Source: Phytopythium helicoides (taxonomy: Eukaryota; Oomycota; Peronosporomycetes; Pythiales; Pythiaceae). From it: a stretch of 64,000 nucleotides of DNA. Positions 11,367 to 21,668 of the stretch are shown here, one piece after another. Numbering within the stretch: the stretch's first letter is position 1; every line of letters begins with the position of its first letter. The notes under the pieces were generated by a model. The model was not told the origin of the DNA, did not search any database, and saw nothing but the letters and a program-made list of their open reading frames with translations. The position numbers were made by a program, and so were the translations under genes. The stretch spans positions 248,001 through 312,000 of the forward strand of contig JANFNE010000009.1 in the NCBI GenBank assembly GCA_024867545.1, read 5' to 3'.

Positions 11367-12177
11367 ATGGCTGAGCACCCAGTCCACCCTCGCGCTCCTC
11401 GCCGGCGCCGCCGCGATCCTCTCGAACGGGGTCTCGGCCTCGGCTTCATTCGAGTTCTCCAGCGGCAGCGAGGGCCGCGTCATGTGGGCCAACAACTGCG
11501 ACTACTACGGCAACGACATCTACTCGGTGCAGGGCATCCCCGACATTTGCGGTGACCTGTGCGCTGATGACTCGAGCTGCACGCACTGGACGTGGACCTA
11601 CTACAACGGCGGCACATGCTGGCTCAAGAGCGGCTCGTCCGCCACGCTCACGACCTACTACGGCGCTGGCTGCGGCTACGTGATCGACCGATGGGGCAGC
11701 GCCTCGGCGTCCACGTCGACCACGCAGCAGTCGACCACGTCCTCGACGTCGTCGGGCACAACTTACAACAACGGTCTCACGGCCGATGAGTCTGCTCAGA
11801 TGCTTTCGCTCATCAACCAGTACCGTGCTGAGAACGGTCTCAGTGCGCTCACGATCGACACGCGCCTCGTTGCTGCGGCCATGGTCCATTCGGAAGACCA
11901 GGCTAGCAACTGCGAGATGACGCACGACGGTACCGACGGCTCGGAGCCGTGGGACCGCATTGAGGCGCAAGGCTACGACTGGAGCGTCGCTGCTGAGAAC
12001 GTTGCCGCCGGCCAGACGAGCGTCTCGCAGGTCATGACCTCGTGGTGGAACTCGGCGGGCCACCGTGCCAACATCCTCAACTCTAAGGTCACGCAGGTTG
12101 GCTTCGCTGTCGCGAGCAACTCGGGCTGCAGCAACTACGCGACCTACTGGACGCAGGACTTTGCCAAGCCTGCGTAA
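11367..12177 (+). CDS. Secreted PAN/Apple-CAP protein, copy 2 (one-base frame break at the start)
   Basis: Domain order as in copy 1: signal peptide, PAN-like domain (GRVMWANNCDYYG...WTWTYYNGGTCWLK), longer Ser/Thr linker, CAP domain with AENVAAGQ and AGHRANIL. The ATG at 11367 is one base out of frame with the signal peptide (LSTQSTLALLAGAAAIL...), which has an in-frame stop just before it at 11359. Removing one G of the GG at 11369-11370 gives a normal ATG-initiated signal peptide. Alternatives are a CTG start at 11371 or a spliced leader exon using the TAG at 11359-11361 as acceptor. Because single-base insertions recur in this window, assembly error is the simplest reading. Tandem duplication with copy 1. 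Confidence 0.85.
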
Positions 12178-12734
12178 ACGTCGACAAGGGAAGAGAAGCC
12201 GTGCGCGAGCGAAGCGCCAAACCAAGCGTGGGGCCTCGGGGCAAGCAGGGATCGATCGTAGATCCTGCAGTTTTGTTTCGTCAAAGTACATGTGCGACTT
12301 CATGTTGAGTGTCTGTCGAGTATGCAGGCGTAGATTGAGTAGCGTTCGCTGTACCATTGTAAGTAACTCGTCTAGTAGAAACCATTCACTAGCAACCGAG
12401 ATCGACTCCACTTGTTTGGAATCTTTGGACTCGGGAGATGACGATGAACACGATGTCGGCGAACAGAGCGATAAAGCGATCCATTATGTCACCACCATTA
12501 CTAAAGCTTGGGGTAACGGAGAGCAGTGCTCATTGAGCATAGCTACGGGCACTCTAGCAAAAAAATCAATCATCAACAAAAAGAGCGCCTTGACGCTGTT
12601 ACGTACGTTACTGCCGCTCATTCATTCTGAGCGGTGTCTGCAAAATTTCTGGACTTGCTTCTCTTGTGCATGCGTGAATCAAAACCACCGAGCTTGGAGT
12701 CCCCTTACAACGCGAGGTGCTCGTTGTATTCCCG
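12178..12734. other. Convergent intergenic region
   Basis: 3' flanks of PAN-CAP copy 2 and of the first four-TM gene. No gene or repeat recognised. Confidence 0.5.
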
Positions 12735-13601
12735 TCACACGTTCACGTAGGCTTCGGTGGCGCCGTAGGATGCCGGAGCAGCAGCCGCCGCCGCTGGGTC
12801 GTGTGTATGAACTAACTGGTACGTCGAAAACTTTTCGCAGCAAAAGTAGCGCGTGGCGGAGCGCGACAGCCGAGCGGCATAGAACATGAGCGGGATGCCG
12901 ATGGCGAGCAGCAAGGTCGACGCGATCATGAAAACGAGGAATCCAAAGAACCCGTGAAAGTTGTCGCCCAGGTTGCCGCGAGAAATGGCACCCACAGGCA
13001 GAGAGAACGCGATCGACAGCGTAATGCTACTCAGCAGACCAACGCCAAACTTGATAGTGGCAAAGTACAAGGCGGCCATCAGCGTGCGCGACGTGAGCCT
13101 CGACAGCTCGGGCGATAGTCGCTCGCCTTCGAGACCATACGCTGCAGCTTGGCGGGGTACACTCACATACACTTGGCTCTCCGGGGGCGAAATGAAATTG
13201 TAGAGTCCAACGTCCATCTCTGCCAGCACGGCGACGAGGTACACGACCGCGCGGAAGACAAAAAGTCCGAAGCAGCAGAGTGGGAGCAGCAGCAGCGACG
13301 CGGCCGTTCCGCCCGCAACAATCGCGAACGCGACCACGCCGAGCATCGAGTTGAGCCAGTGGAACACGACGAGCTTGAGCGTCGTGCGGAGCAGCAGCAG
13401 GTGTCCGTCCGCATTGCCGCCGAACTCGACGCTCGTGGCCCTTGCGAACCGCGTGCGCAGCGGTGGAGAGGCGCTCGCATCCGCCACCGGCCGAGCGAAC
13501 GGGATCGTGTCGCCCCCTGCGGCGTCCTCGGCGTGCTGCTCGGTAGGCGTCGAGGCCGCGGGCTTGCGAGGAGAGAACACTGGGTACGAGACGTCGTCCA
13601 T
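12735..13601 (-). CDS. Four-TM family protein, copy 1 of a tandem array
   Basis: Intact, 288 aa from the ATG at 13601. A polar, proline-rich N-terminus of about 75 residues precedes two membrane helices (VVFHWLNSMLGVVAFAIVAGG and the block around LPLCCFGLFVFR), an amphipathic link with MDVGLYNFISPPES, then two more helices and the C-terminal motif ATRYFCCEKFS with adjacent cysteines that could be lipidated. Paralogues at 13849-14607, 14813-15864, 16206-17562 and 38010-38970 share the same pattern: LCC-G---F after TM2, D--L-N at the link, LMA--Y-AT-K-G at TM3, and ATRFFCCE at the end. I do not know a named family; the helix layout recalls the 'putative sensor' domain of bacterial kinases but this is weak. 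Function unknown. Confidence 0.85.
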   Translation of the reverse strand: MDDVSYPVFSPRKPAASTPTEQHAEDAAGGDTIPFARPVADASASPPLRTRFARATSVEFGGNADGHLLLLRTTLKLVVFHWLNSMLGVVAFAIVAGGTAASLLLLPLCCFGLFVFRAVVYLVAVLAEMDVGLYNFISPPESQVYVSVPRQAAAYGLEGERLSPELSRLTSRTLMAALYFATIKFGVGLLSSITLSIAFSLPVGAISRGNLGDNFHGFFGFLVFMIASTLLLAIGIPLMFYAARLSRSATRYFCCEKFSTYQLVHTHDPAAAAAAPASYGATEAYVNV

Positions 13602-13848
13602 GGCCAGCAGCGCGGCAGGAGCCGCCGGGGATCGCGGAGCACAGCAGCAGATCACCAAGTGCGCTCCAGATGGCCGGAGCTGTCAACTGGACGAGAGAAC
13701 ATGGCACACTTCCGCGGGAAGGACGCCATCCGCATGCATTCCTGGGGGTGGAACGAGTTGCAGCGCACTGACGTGGCGGGTGTGGATCTATCTATCCTAC
13801 TTGCTGCCTTGGGATCAATGTAGCTAGTGGATTGACATGTTAGAGCTA

Positions 13849-14607
13849 TCATCGGGTCCCGTACGACTTTCTAGTGCTTGAGATGGACGTTGTGCTGCGA
13901 GAGACGGCCGCGTCGATGGCTGTGTAGTACGTGTGCGTGCACAGTGCTTCGCAGCAGAAGAACCGCGTCGTGGCGCAGGAGAGTCTCGCCACGAACGGCA
14001 TGAGCGCCAGCCCCGCAATTAGCAGCACCAGCGACGTGATAGTCAGCTCGACGTACGCGGCCTTTCCCGCCGAGAGGTACTCTTGTCGGAAGCTTGATGA
14101 GGTCAGCGCGTTGATCGGCAGCGCGAAGGTGAGCGCGAGGATGAGGATGCTCAGCACGCCCGTGCCGAGCTTGGCCGTTGCGAGGTACACGGCGGCCATG
14201 AGCGAGGTCCGGCGCTCCAGGAACGCGCTCTCGCTCATCTGCACGCTCTCGCGCTCGCAGAGCTGGCGGTCTTCCGGCGCCGCAAAGTTGTGCAGCGCCA
14301 CATCGAGCTTGACAATCTGCGGCGTTGCCAGCAGCAGCACGCGGAAGATGAGCACGCCCACGCAGCAGAGCGCCAGGAAGCCGAGCGACATTGCCAGCCC
14401 AAAAATCACAAGCGCGAAGCCGCCGATGCCCAGCAGGTAGTTGAGCGCGTGGTACACGAGCGCGCGCGCCGTGAGCGCCGCCCGCTCGCCCACAGCGCTC
14501 GCCACTTGGCTCCTGGGCGCTTCGACGTCTTGGTAGTCGAAGCTGGAGCATCTGCGGCCGTGCGGAAGCAGCAGCGATGCGCTGTCGGCGTCGGACATCG
14601 CTCCCAT
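13849..14607 (-). CDS. Four-TM family protein, copy 2
   Basis: Intact frame, about 252 aa from the ATG at 14607 (an in-frame ATG at 14691 would add 28 mostly basic and hydrophobic residues and may be the annotated start). Same layout as copy 1: short polar N-terminus, TM1-TM2 with FLALCCVGVLIFR, link LDVALHNFAAPED, TM3 with LMAAVYLATAKLG, TM4, then TTRFFCCEALCTHTYY and a Ser/Thr-rich tail. Head-to-tail with its neighbours, about 250 bp upstream of copy 1, consistent with tandem duplication. Function unknown. Confidence 0.83.
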   Translation of the reverse strand: MGAMSDADSASLLLPHGRRCSSFDYQDVEAPRSQVASAVGERAALTARALVYHALNYLLGIGGFALVIFGLAMSLGFLALCCVGVLIFRVLLLATPQIVKLDVALHNFAAPEDRQLCERESVQMSESAFLERRTSLMAAVYLATAKLGTGVLSILILALTFALPINALTSSSFRQEYLSAGKAAYVELTITSLVLLIAGLALMPFVARLSCATTRFFCCEALCTHTYYTAIDAAVSRSTTSISSTRKSYGTR

Positions 14608-14812
14608 CGCAGCGTCGAGGAGGAATCGAGAATGGAGGAAAACGAGTCGACAGCACAACCTGTGGTCCGTATCTGTGGGGATACAACCCATATGGCGTCT
14701 ATGAATGTGAACACGTTGATACGGATTATAGGAGCCTGATTTTTCTGTCTCTTCCTACGACGACCACTGTAGAACTGGTTGAAGCGAGCTATTCGCCACG
14801 AAGGACGCGGCT

Positions 14813-15864
14813 TTAGTACCCTGTGGAGCCGTACGAAGCCGCAGAGTTCACGTACACGCCCGTGGCTCCGAGGTCGGAGCTGGAGGAAAAGTAGTAGTGC
14901 GTGAGAGTGAACTTCTCGGCGCAGAAGAAGCGAGTGGCCCAGCATGAGATGCGTGCGAGCAGGTGCAGCAGCGCCATGCTGATGATGAACAGACAGGCCG
15001 CAGCAAGGCCGAAGGCAAGTGGGTCGTCCTGCGGGGTGAACGTGTCGTCGGGATCGTCGCCGAAAGAGATCTCGACATTCCCACCGTTGAATGCAGCAAT
15101 GACGGATCCCGGGGCCGCTACAAACAGAGCCAGCACCACACAGCTGGCAATTCCCAGCGCAAACTTGAGCGTCGCGAAGTACAGAATTGCCATCAGAGAT
15201 ACTGGTGAGACTTCAGACAGTTTGGGCGCGAGGCGGTAGCCGCTCAGCGTGACTTGTCCAGCCGACGCGATTCGCGAGTTGTCGCGAGGCAGGTCGATGA
15301 GAATGCGGTCGATTGGAGCCGACGCATAGTTGTGCAGACGCACGTCCAGCTGCGCGAGGAACGCAACAAGAGCGACCAGGAGTGGGAATACCACAAGTCC
15401 GAAGCAGCAGAGCGGCAGCAAACCGGCCGTGACACTCAAGCCCGTGATGACCACGCAGAACGCCGTGGTGCCCAGAACGAAGTTGACCAGGTGGTACAGC
15501 GCGAGCTGGAGCGTCACGTGAATGCATCCCGGCGGGTTCGTCGACGCGCTCCAAGTTGTGATGAGGCCGATACGCTGGTGGCGGTGGAACATAGTAGCTG
15601 CTCGGGGGCGGCGCCTGCGCCTGGCTCGGCTGGTGCGGGTTGTACGGCCGCGCTCGCTGGTGCATTGGCTGCAGCAGCACCTCGCGTTCTTCCAGTCCGC
15701 CAACAGGAGTCGCCGTCGCCACTGGGATGGTCGGATAAATGTTGGAGGCGATTGGCGCTGGCGCGCTCGCGTGGCAGTCGGCGGCTTGCCCTTGTCCTTG
15801 CGTCTTCGTAGCTGTAGACGAACGAATGCTCTGGAAAGTCGCGGTTGCTCGCTCCACGCTCCAT
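14813..15864 (-). CDS. Four-TM family protein, copy 3 (two frame breaks in the N-terminal part)
   Basis: The membrane part is intact: LALYHLVNFVLG, LLPLCCFGLVVF, LDVRLHNYASAPIDR, LMAILYFATLKFALG, an acidic insert between TM3 and TM4, and ATRFFCAEKFTLTHYY, ending in a Ser/Tyr/Gly-rich tail. The N-terminal proline-rich part (about 110 residues, including IYPTIPVATATPVGG and a PPPPAYRP stretch) lies in another frame and joins the membrane part only after a one-base shift near 15515-15545; a second shift near 15815 joins it to the ATG at 15864. Either the copy is decaying or the assembly carries indels; the second is favoured because conserved genes nearby show the same. Confidence 0.72.
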
Positions 15865-16205
15865 GCCTATGATAGAGCCGGCTGCTGTTGCTGGTCAACA
15901 GCGTCGCGCGTCGGTAATCGGAGACTGGCGAGCTTGCGGCGCGCGGCTGTCAAGGTGGCATGATGTCGAATTTTTTCCCGAGCGCCAACACTCTGCTCGC
16001 AATGCGCGACTTTTATACTGAAGTCGAGTCATTCCGGCCACGCAGAGCGTTTGCTGCTGGTTTGATGGCCATTCCGCCATACGGTGGTGCCCGACCATCT
16101 CCATCCTCGGCCATCAAATCTCTGGATACCAGACCGATTCCATTCGTTCCCTTCGAAGCTGCAGGCTCGAACGGCACCATCGTTTGCTTATAATACCCAC
16201 TACCA
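15865..16205. other. Spacer between four-TM copies 3 and 4
   Basis: No gene. Holds the promoter of copy 3 and an inverted pair of 10-mers, TTTGATGGCC at 16061-16070 and GGCCATCAAA at 16109-16118, separated by 38 bp. Confidence 0.5.
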
Positions 16206-17562
16206 TTACGCTGTGCCGTAGGAAACCACGGCGACTGGGTAGATGGGCTGTCGTTCTCGCCGAGGATGGTGGTGCTGGCGATGATGATGATACCGGGGAT
16301 CAATTGGGTGCTGGCGCTGCCAGTCGTGGAGGCCGTTCGAATACGGCGGAGGGTACCGCTGCACGGTGAACCGCTCGCACACGAAGAACCTGGTGGCCAG
16401 CAGTGAGAGGTTGGCTACGACATGAAGCAGCGCCAGACCTAGCAGCGTGAGGCACACAACCGAAAGCGTGAACCCCACGGGATCGCTGTGCACCGACACC
16501 TCGTCGATGCCGAAATACTGGATTGGCACGGCGTAGCCAGTCGCCCAGGAAACCACAAACGTGATTGGCGGCACGAGGAAGAGCCCGACTGCGATTGTGC
16601 TCAATGTTGCAATGCCGACTTTGACGGAGCAAAAGTAGAGCAGCGCCATGAGCGAGAGCGGCGAAAAGCACGCCAGCGTCGGGGCGAGGCGGTACCCTGT
16701 CAGCACGCCCTGTCCGTCGAACGGAGGGATCACTGCGTACATGAACTTGTCGGGTGGAGCGACGTAGTTGCCGAGCATCATGTCGAACTGCGCGAACGCG
16801 TAGACGACGTAGAACAGGATCCGGAACACGAGGATGCCGAGGCAGCACATGGCGAGAGGTCGACAGCCCCAGCGACGCACCGGACGTCACCACCGAGCAG
16901 GCAGCAAAGCCCAAACACGAGTTGAGCAGGTGGAACATGGTGAGCCGGGCCGTGCTGCTCGCGAACGCCTTGAGGCTGTCTGTCCTGTGAGCTTGCATAT
17001 CCCTCCGCTGCCTCCTCTGCGAGCTCTGGTCGTTATCGCTGCTCGCCGAGTTGGAGAAGAACGGGATGGCTTCCAAGTCCACATCCCGCTCGGTGGTGAC
17101 GATCCCTCTGGGGACATACTCGGGCGGCGGCGGGGGCGGTGCCCACTGCCGCCTGTCCTCTCCCGGCCACGCAGCGTCAAGATACCGCGGGTCCACGTCC
17201 ACCGTCGCTTGATACCTCCCGCCGTACTGGTGGTGGTGCTGCTGCTGCTCATACAGCGGCGGGGCCGACGGCGGCATGGGCCTCGCGAACCGCAGCGGCG
17301 GGTGGCGGCCGTCGCGCCGCGCTCGCCTCCAATTGACGCCTCGACTGTCGCAGTCGTCGCCAACGGGCGCCGCGAACGGAATCGCCGCGCCTCTGCCGCT
17401 CGTGGGCCGCGACAGCGCGGGCCTCGCGCTCGCCGGCGGTCGGAACGTCGTGCAGGGAGCCGCCAGCGCCTGGCGAGGAGGATGCAGGTGTGGCGTTCCT
17501 GAAGCGTTCGCCGCCACTGGGACACTCATGTTGTTGACGCCCGTCGGGTCTTTTCCCCCCAT
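16206..17562 (-). CDS. Four-TM family protein, copy 4 (one frame break before TM2)
   Basis: From the ATG at 17562 (or 17529) a long disordered N-terminus of about 190 residues, rich in Pro, Arg and Gln, leads into TM1 (LTMFHLLNSCLGFAACSVV). The frame then breaks at 16854-16865, where dropping one base of the CC in GACCTCTC restores LSTLAMCCLGILVFR, the TM2 motif of the family. Downstream the pattern is complete: FDMMLGNYVAPPDK, LMALLYFCSVKVG, TM4 and ATRFFVCERFTVQRY, then a His-rich tail. The N-terminal extension is the longest of the family. An A/T-rich TATA-like stretch lies at about 17640-17675 upstream. Confidence 0.75.
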
Positions 17563-17818
17563 GAAGACGACCGCCGCGGCATTGCACTTGGATAGAGTAT
17601 GCCGCCGATCCTTGCCATCAAAGATGACTTTTATATCGTGGATTTTCAGCCAATGGGGGATTTTTATACTTTTATGGACCAATCAGAGAGGCTGTAAAAC
17701 ACCCCGTGGGTGTGACGGCTGTTTGTCACCGCGACGCTCGCGACCCTTCGTGGTTGAAGCAAAGGGAAACCTTCCAGGCGCACCTTCTCGGTGGTAGCCA
17801 TAGTGGGTGCAAGCCAAG

Positions 17819-20800
17819 ATGGCGTCGCTCGAGGAGCTCATGCCAGAGCTCGCGGGCGTGCTGGCGGCGCAGGAGAGCGCGCTCGAGACTGTCGTCGGTA
17901 CGCTCACCACGCACGTGCGCGACCTGCTGGCGGCCAACGCGCGCCAGGAGCAGCGCGTGCAGCAGCTCGAGCGCTCGAACGAAGCGCTGCAGAGATCCTT
18001 CGCGGAGGCGCAAACGAGCGCTCAGGCGACGAAACAGGGAGCTGCCGCGCTGGCAGAAGCCCAGCAACGAGTGGAGATGCAGCTGGAGACGGTGCAGGCG
18101 GAGTCGCGCTCGGCGTTGGAGCAGTCCGAAGCGGTCAGTGGAGATATCATGAAGCGACTTGACAGCTACGTGGACGAGAAAATCAGCGTCAGGATGGGGA
18201 AGGGAGCTCCAGTCGAGGAGGCTGTCCAGACACAACTCGAGCTCCTGGACAAGAAGTTTGACTATCTGTCCCGCGTCAAGATGGAGATCAAGGACATCAC
18301 GCGCAGGGTGGAGAAGCAAGAGCAGGCTATTGACGGCATGAAGATTGGACTCGAGATGCTGTCAAAATCCATAGGAGCGGATGAGGGGAACTCGGATGAC
18401 GACGATGACGACGACGACGTTGACGACGAAAGCACCTCAGAAAGTGGCATGTCAGATGTTCAATTCCCTGTCAACGAGTTTTTTACTCCACAAACAGCCC
18501 GAGTACCAATGGAGCTAACACTCAGCCTTGATCGGATTGGACTAACTCCCGAGCACGTTGAACAAAAGCCCCCATCACCAGCACTACCAGTCGAAAATGT
18601 GCGTGAGATGGCAGTACCGCAAGCGCAGATCAAACGGCTTGCACAGCGCCGAAGCTTGACGCTCGATGTCCGGAGTGCACTTGAAATTAAGGAGGCCCGC
18701 CGCCGAACATTGTCAGCAAGAGGTAAAGACCGCAAGGTTCTTTTTGAAGACGCTCCACTAATTCAACCGATCGTGGAGACCCAGCTCAATGAAGCAACGC
18801 CTGCCCCCACAACTCGAGAAATGGAAACTGAGCAACCAGAGCAATCGAGTCTAGACTCAGCTCATGTACCTCAACCAGGCAAGAGCGATGAGAAAATTCA
18901 GCAAGATAGCGTAAGTGAGGAGACAATAGAAGTCTCAAGTGTAATAGCGGACAAAGAATCTGCCAGGGAAAAGGAAGAAATACTTCCTGTGATTACTGTT
19001 GCGGAGGAGCCGTCAATTGTTGAAGCTATCGCTTCAAAACCTGAGCAGCAGGCTGAAACTACACCAGAGCCACCCGAAGAATGCGTGGAAGAGAAATCTA
19101 TCGACGCTCCTACCCTTATTGACGAGGTCGCGGAACTATCAACATCAAGAACGGACGACAAAAAGACAGATCGACGGCCATCACAGACTACTGCACGCTC
19201 ATCAGTTATTATCGAAGAGGAGGAGTCAGGAGACATCGATGATTTGGGCACAGATCCTGGCGATATTTCATCAAAATATAGGCAGCGCACACTATCCCAC
19301 CAAAAACAAATGGAGGAGAGTATCGCTCTGTTTCACCCGTCGATCTCATCGTCATCTGCTTCATCAACAAGTCGGTCAAGCCATCCTTCCAGCAGTCGAT
19401 TTTCGCTGGCTCCGTCTGTCTCCGCAGTATTTCGTTCTCGCCGCCAGGAACGCAATGCACGTAGACAGACATTAATCCGAAAGGAATCCGAATCACACGC
19501 AGAAAAAGTAGAGGCAACTGCCCGGGCTCCGCTTTCAATCAACGAGCAAAAGGAGGCATGGCGTCGCATTTTTTCCAAGCTCATCCAACTGCGCCGACTA
19601 CACATGCTGAATGGCGTAAGCCCAGAAAAATCCCTGTTCCGAAAGCAGAACATTTCGGTGGGTGCTCGTGTTCGACGGTTAGAGGAGACTTCTGTTGACT
19701 TGGAGAAAGCCATCGAGCTTCTCGAAAACAACATTCAGTTGAATGCGCACGGGATTCAGACTCTCGATGAGTTGTTGTCGCAGTACCGGCTCACCACGAG
19801 CAGCAGTGTCCAGACTCTAGCTCTTAGAGCAGAAAACACAGAGCAAGGCATTGCTGGAAATCGACGAAAAGTTGGAGGTACTTGACCATGAAGTGCGAAA
19901 AATGCGCACTAGCAACAGGCGAAACAGCATCCAGAGTAGTGCATCTGCGACAACGGCGATTGCAGCAGTATCTGTTCAAGTGCAGCAGCTTTGTAATCAT
20001 GTCGACGAGCAAACTACTGCACTCCAGGCAGCTGAGAAGCTCATCAAGCAACTGGTTGAGAAAGATCTCCCAGCAATTGGCGATAAGGCTGACCAAGCAC
20101 TTCACGGATTCCGGGTCGATATTGAGCGCCGACTAAAAGATTGGGTGGTAGATAGTCGCCGATCGATCGAATCCCTGACCGCAACCATGACTACTACGAG
20201 TCGTGCTCTGAAACTGAAAATGGACACTTCTTTTCGTCGCCTGTACGATGACGTCCTCCTCATCACTAGTGCAGTGCTACGGAGTGCAGAGCATGCAAAA
20301 AGTATCACAGACGATAGTTCAAATCGTCATCACCACAGCCCTCTGAAAGTTGGATTTATCATGCTGCACGACGTTTTGATGAAGCTCAGTACGGGGTGTC
20401 ATTCGATCACAAATGCTAACGAAGACCCTGATGCAGCCCTTGTCGCAGAACAAGTCACTAACTTCCAGCACGAGTTAAAGCAGTTACAAGAACAATCTAC
20501 AAAAGCGCAACCTCTGTTGTCAACTCCAATCCCCACGGATGAAGGCAGCAATAACAAAAGCCACGACGTGCCAGTGAGTCTTTCTGCGGCGTCCTCAAAG
20601 GGTTTCGAAGAGCATTTGATCCAGATAACAACAACTGAGCTGAAGTCGCTAGAAAGCATTCTCATCCACCAAGATAACGCCGATAACGAATGCGAAGGTG
20701 AAGGACCCCGCCGACGACGAGCTGTCGCTATATCTTCGGGACGCTGTAGCACAGCTTCGTGCCGTCTTGTTCTTTCTCCATCAATGCCGCCAGAAAACAG

Positions 20801-21610
20801 ATGAGAACCAAAACATCCAAGAGCTCCAAGCGGCGCAGTCAACTATGGCGCAAGACATCACATCCCACAGCTTTGCCATTTCCCAAGTTGGATCGACCCT
20901 TGCGATGGTGAAGCTAATGAACACTAGGCTGGATTCTTTCATGGAGCTGTCGTTCACCTTTGCGAAGGACGAAGATGTTAAGAAATCTATTCAGGACATG
21001 ATTAGCTCGTCCGGTAGCATGCGTGACAAGCTCGCCAAGCAAGTGGAGGATACCCAGCGAGAAGCAGCTCAGCGCGATGCCATCCTTGAACGAGATCTGA
21101 ATCAGCTCATCAGCCGTGTGAACAAAAAGCTTGATAAAGACGAGCTGCTATGGACACAAGAGGTGCTTGAGCGGCAGCTCCAAAGCGTTGCAAAGGCATC
21201 GCTCGGCGAGGAAGACCTAGTTCCTATCCATCGACTACTGCAACATAAACTTGACAAAACGCAGTTCAACGCACTACTCCAAGATCAGCGCGCCAAGATG
21301 ATGGCTGGTGGTGGCGGCGAACTCATGAACTGGCTTGGAGGCGGACAAGAAGGTAGCGCAGGGGAGAGGCGGGCCACTGATCGGTGCAAAATGCATTTCG
21401 TGTCAAGGAGAGTTGCCACCGACAAAGGCAATGATCAAGTCGGTCGTGAAGCAAGAGGTACAGCACGAAATTGCCAAGGCGAAGACCCAGCATCAGGTCA
21501 CCGCGACGGCTGCACCAGCTCCAGGTTTTAGCGCCTCCAATCACCGTAATATGGAGAAGTTCAAGACTGAGATGCTGCTGAATAGCCTGCAGAAGCAGAG
21601 TAAAAAGTAA
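17819..21610 (+). CDS. Large coiled-coil protein with DUF4795-like C-terminus (probable ciliary/flagellar)
   Basis: ATG at 17819 opens a protein of roughly 1250 aa built mostly of heptad coiled coil (residues 1-190), an acidic run of Asp, a long Ser/Glu-rich disordered middle, then further coiled coil. Three one-base shifts are needed: near 19845 (AAGG to AAG gives EQALLEIDEKLE), near 20690 (giving AKVKDPADDEL) and near 21338 (CTTGG to CTGG gives NWLEADKKVAQG). The C-terminal AKCISCQGELPP motif after a coiled coil resembles the KC-SC-RP end of DUF4795 proteins (QRICH2/C16orf96), which are sperm-flagellum proteins in animals; this assignment is tentative. Its neighbour KATNIP is also ciliary, and oomycete zoospores are flagellate. 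Confidence 0.75.
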
Positions 21611-21668
21611 ACGCAAGAGAACAAATTCGATCGGAACTGGGTTGAGAATAAATACCATGATGACGCGG

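Noticed and set aside
11241..11555. 104-codon frame over the start of PAN-CAP copy 2
   Set aside because: Arg/Pro-rich shadow frame; the real signal peptide and PAN domain lie in another frame.
17819..21610. Programmed ribosomal frameshifting
   Set aside because: Breaks occur at unrelated sites in many genes with no common slippery sequence; assembly indels explain them better.
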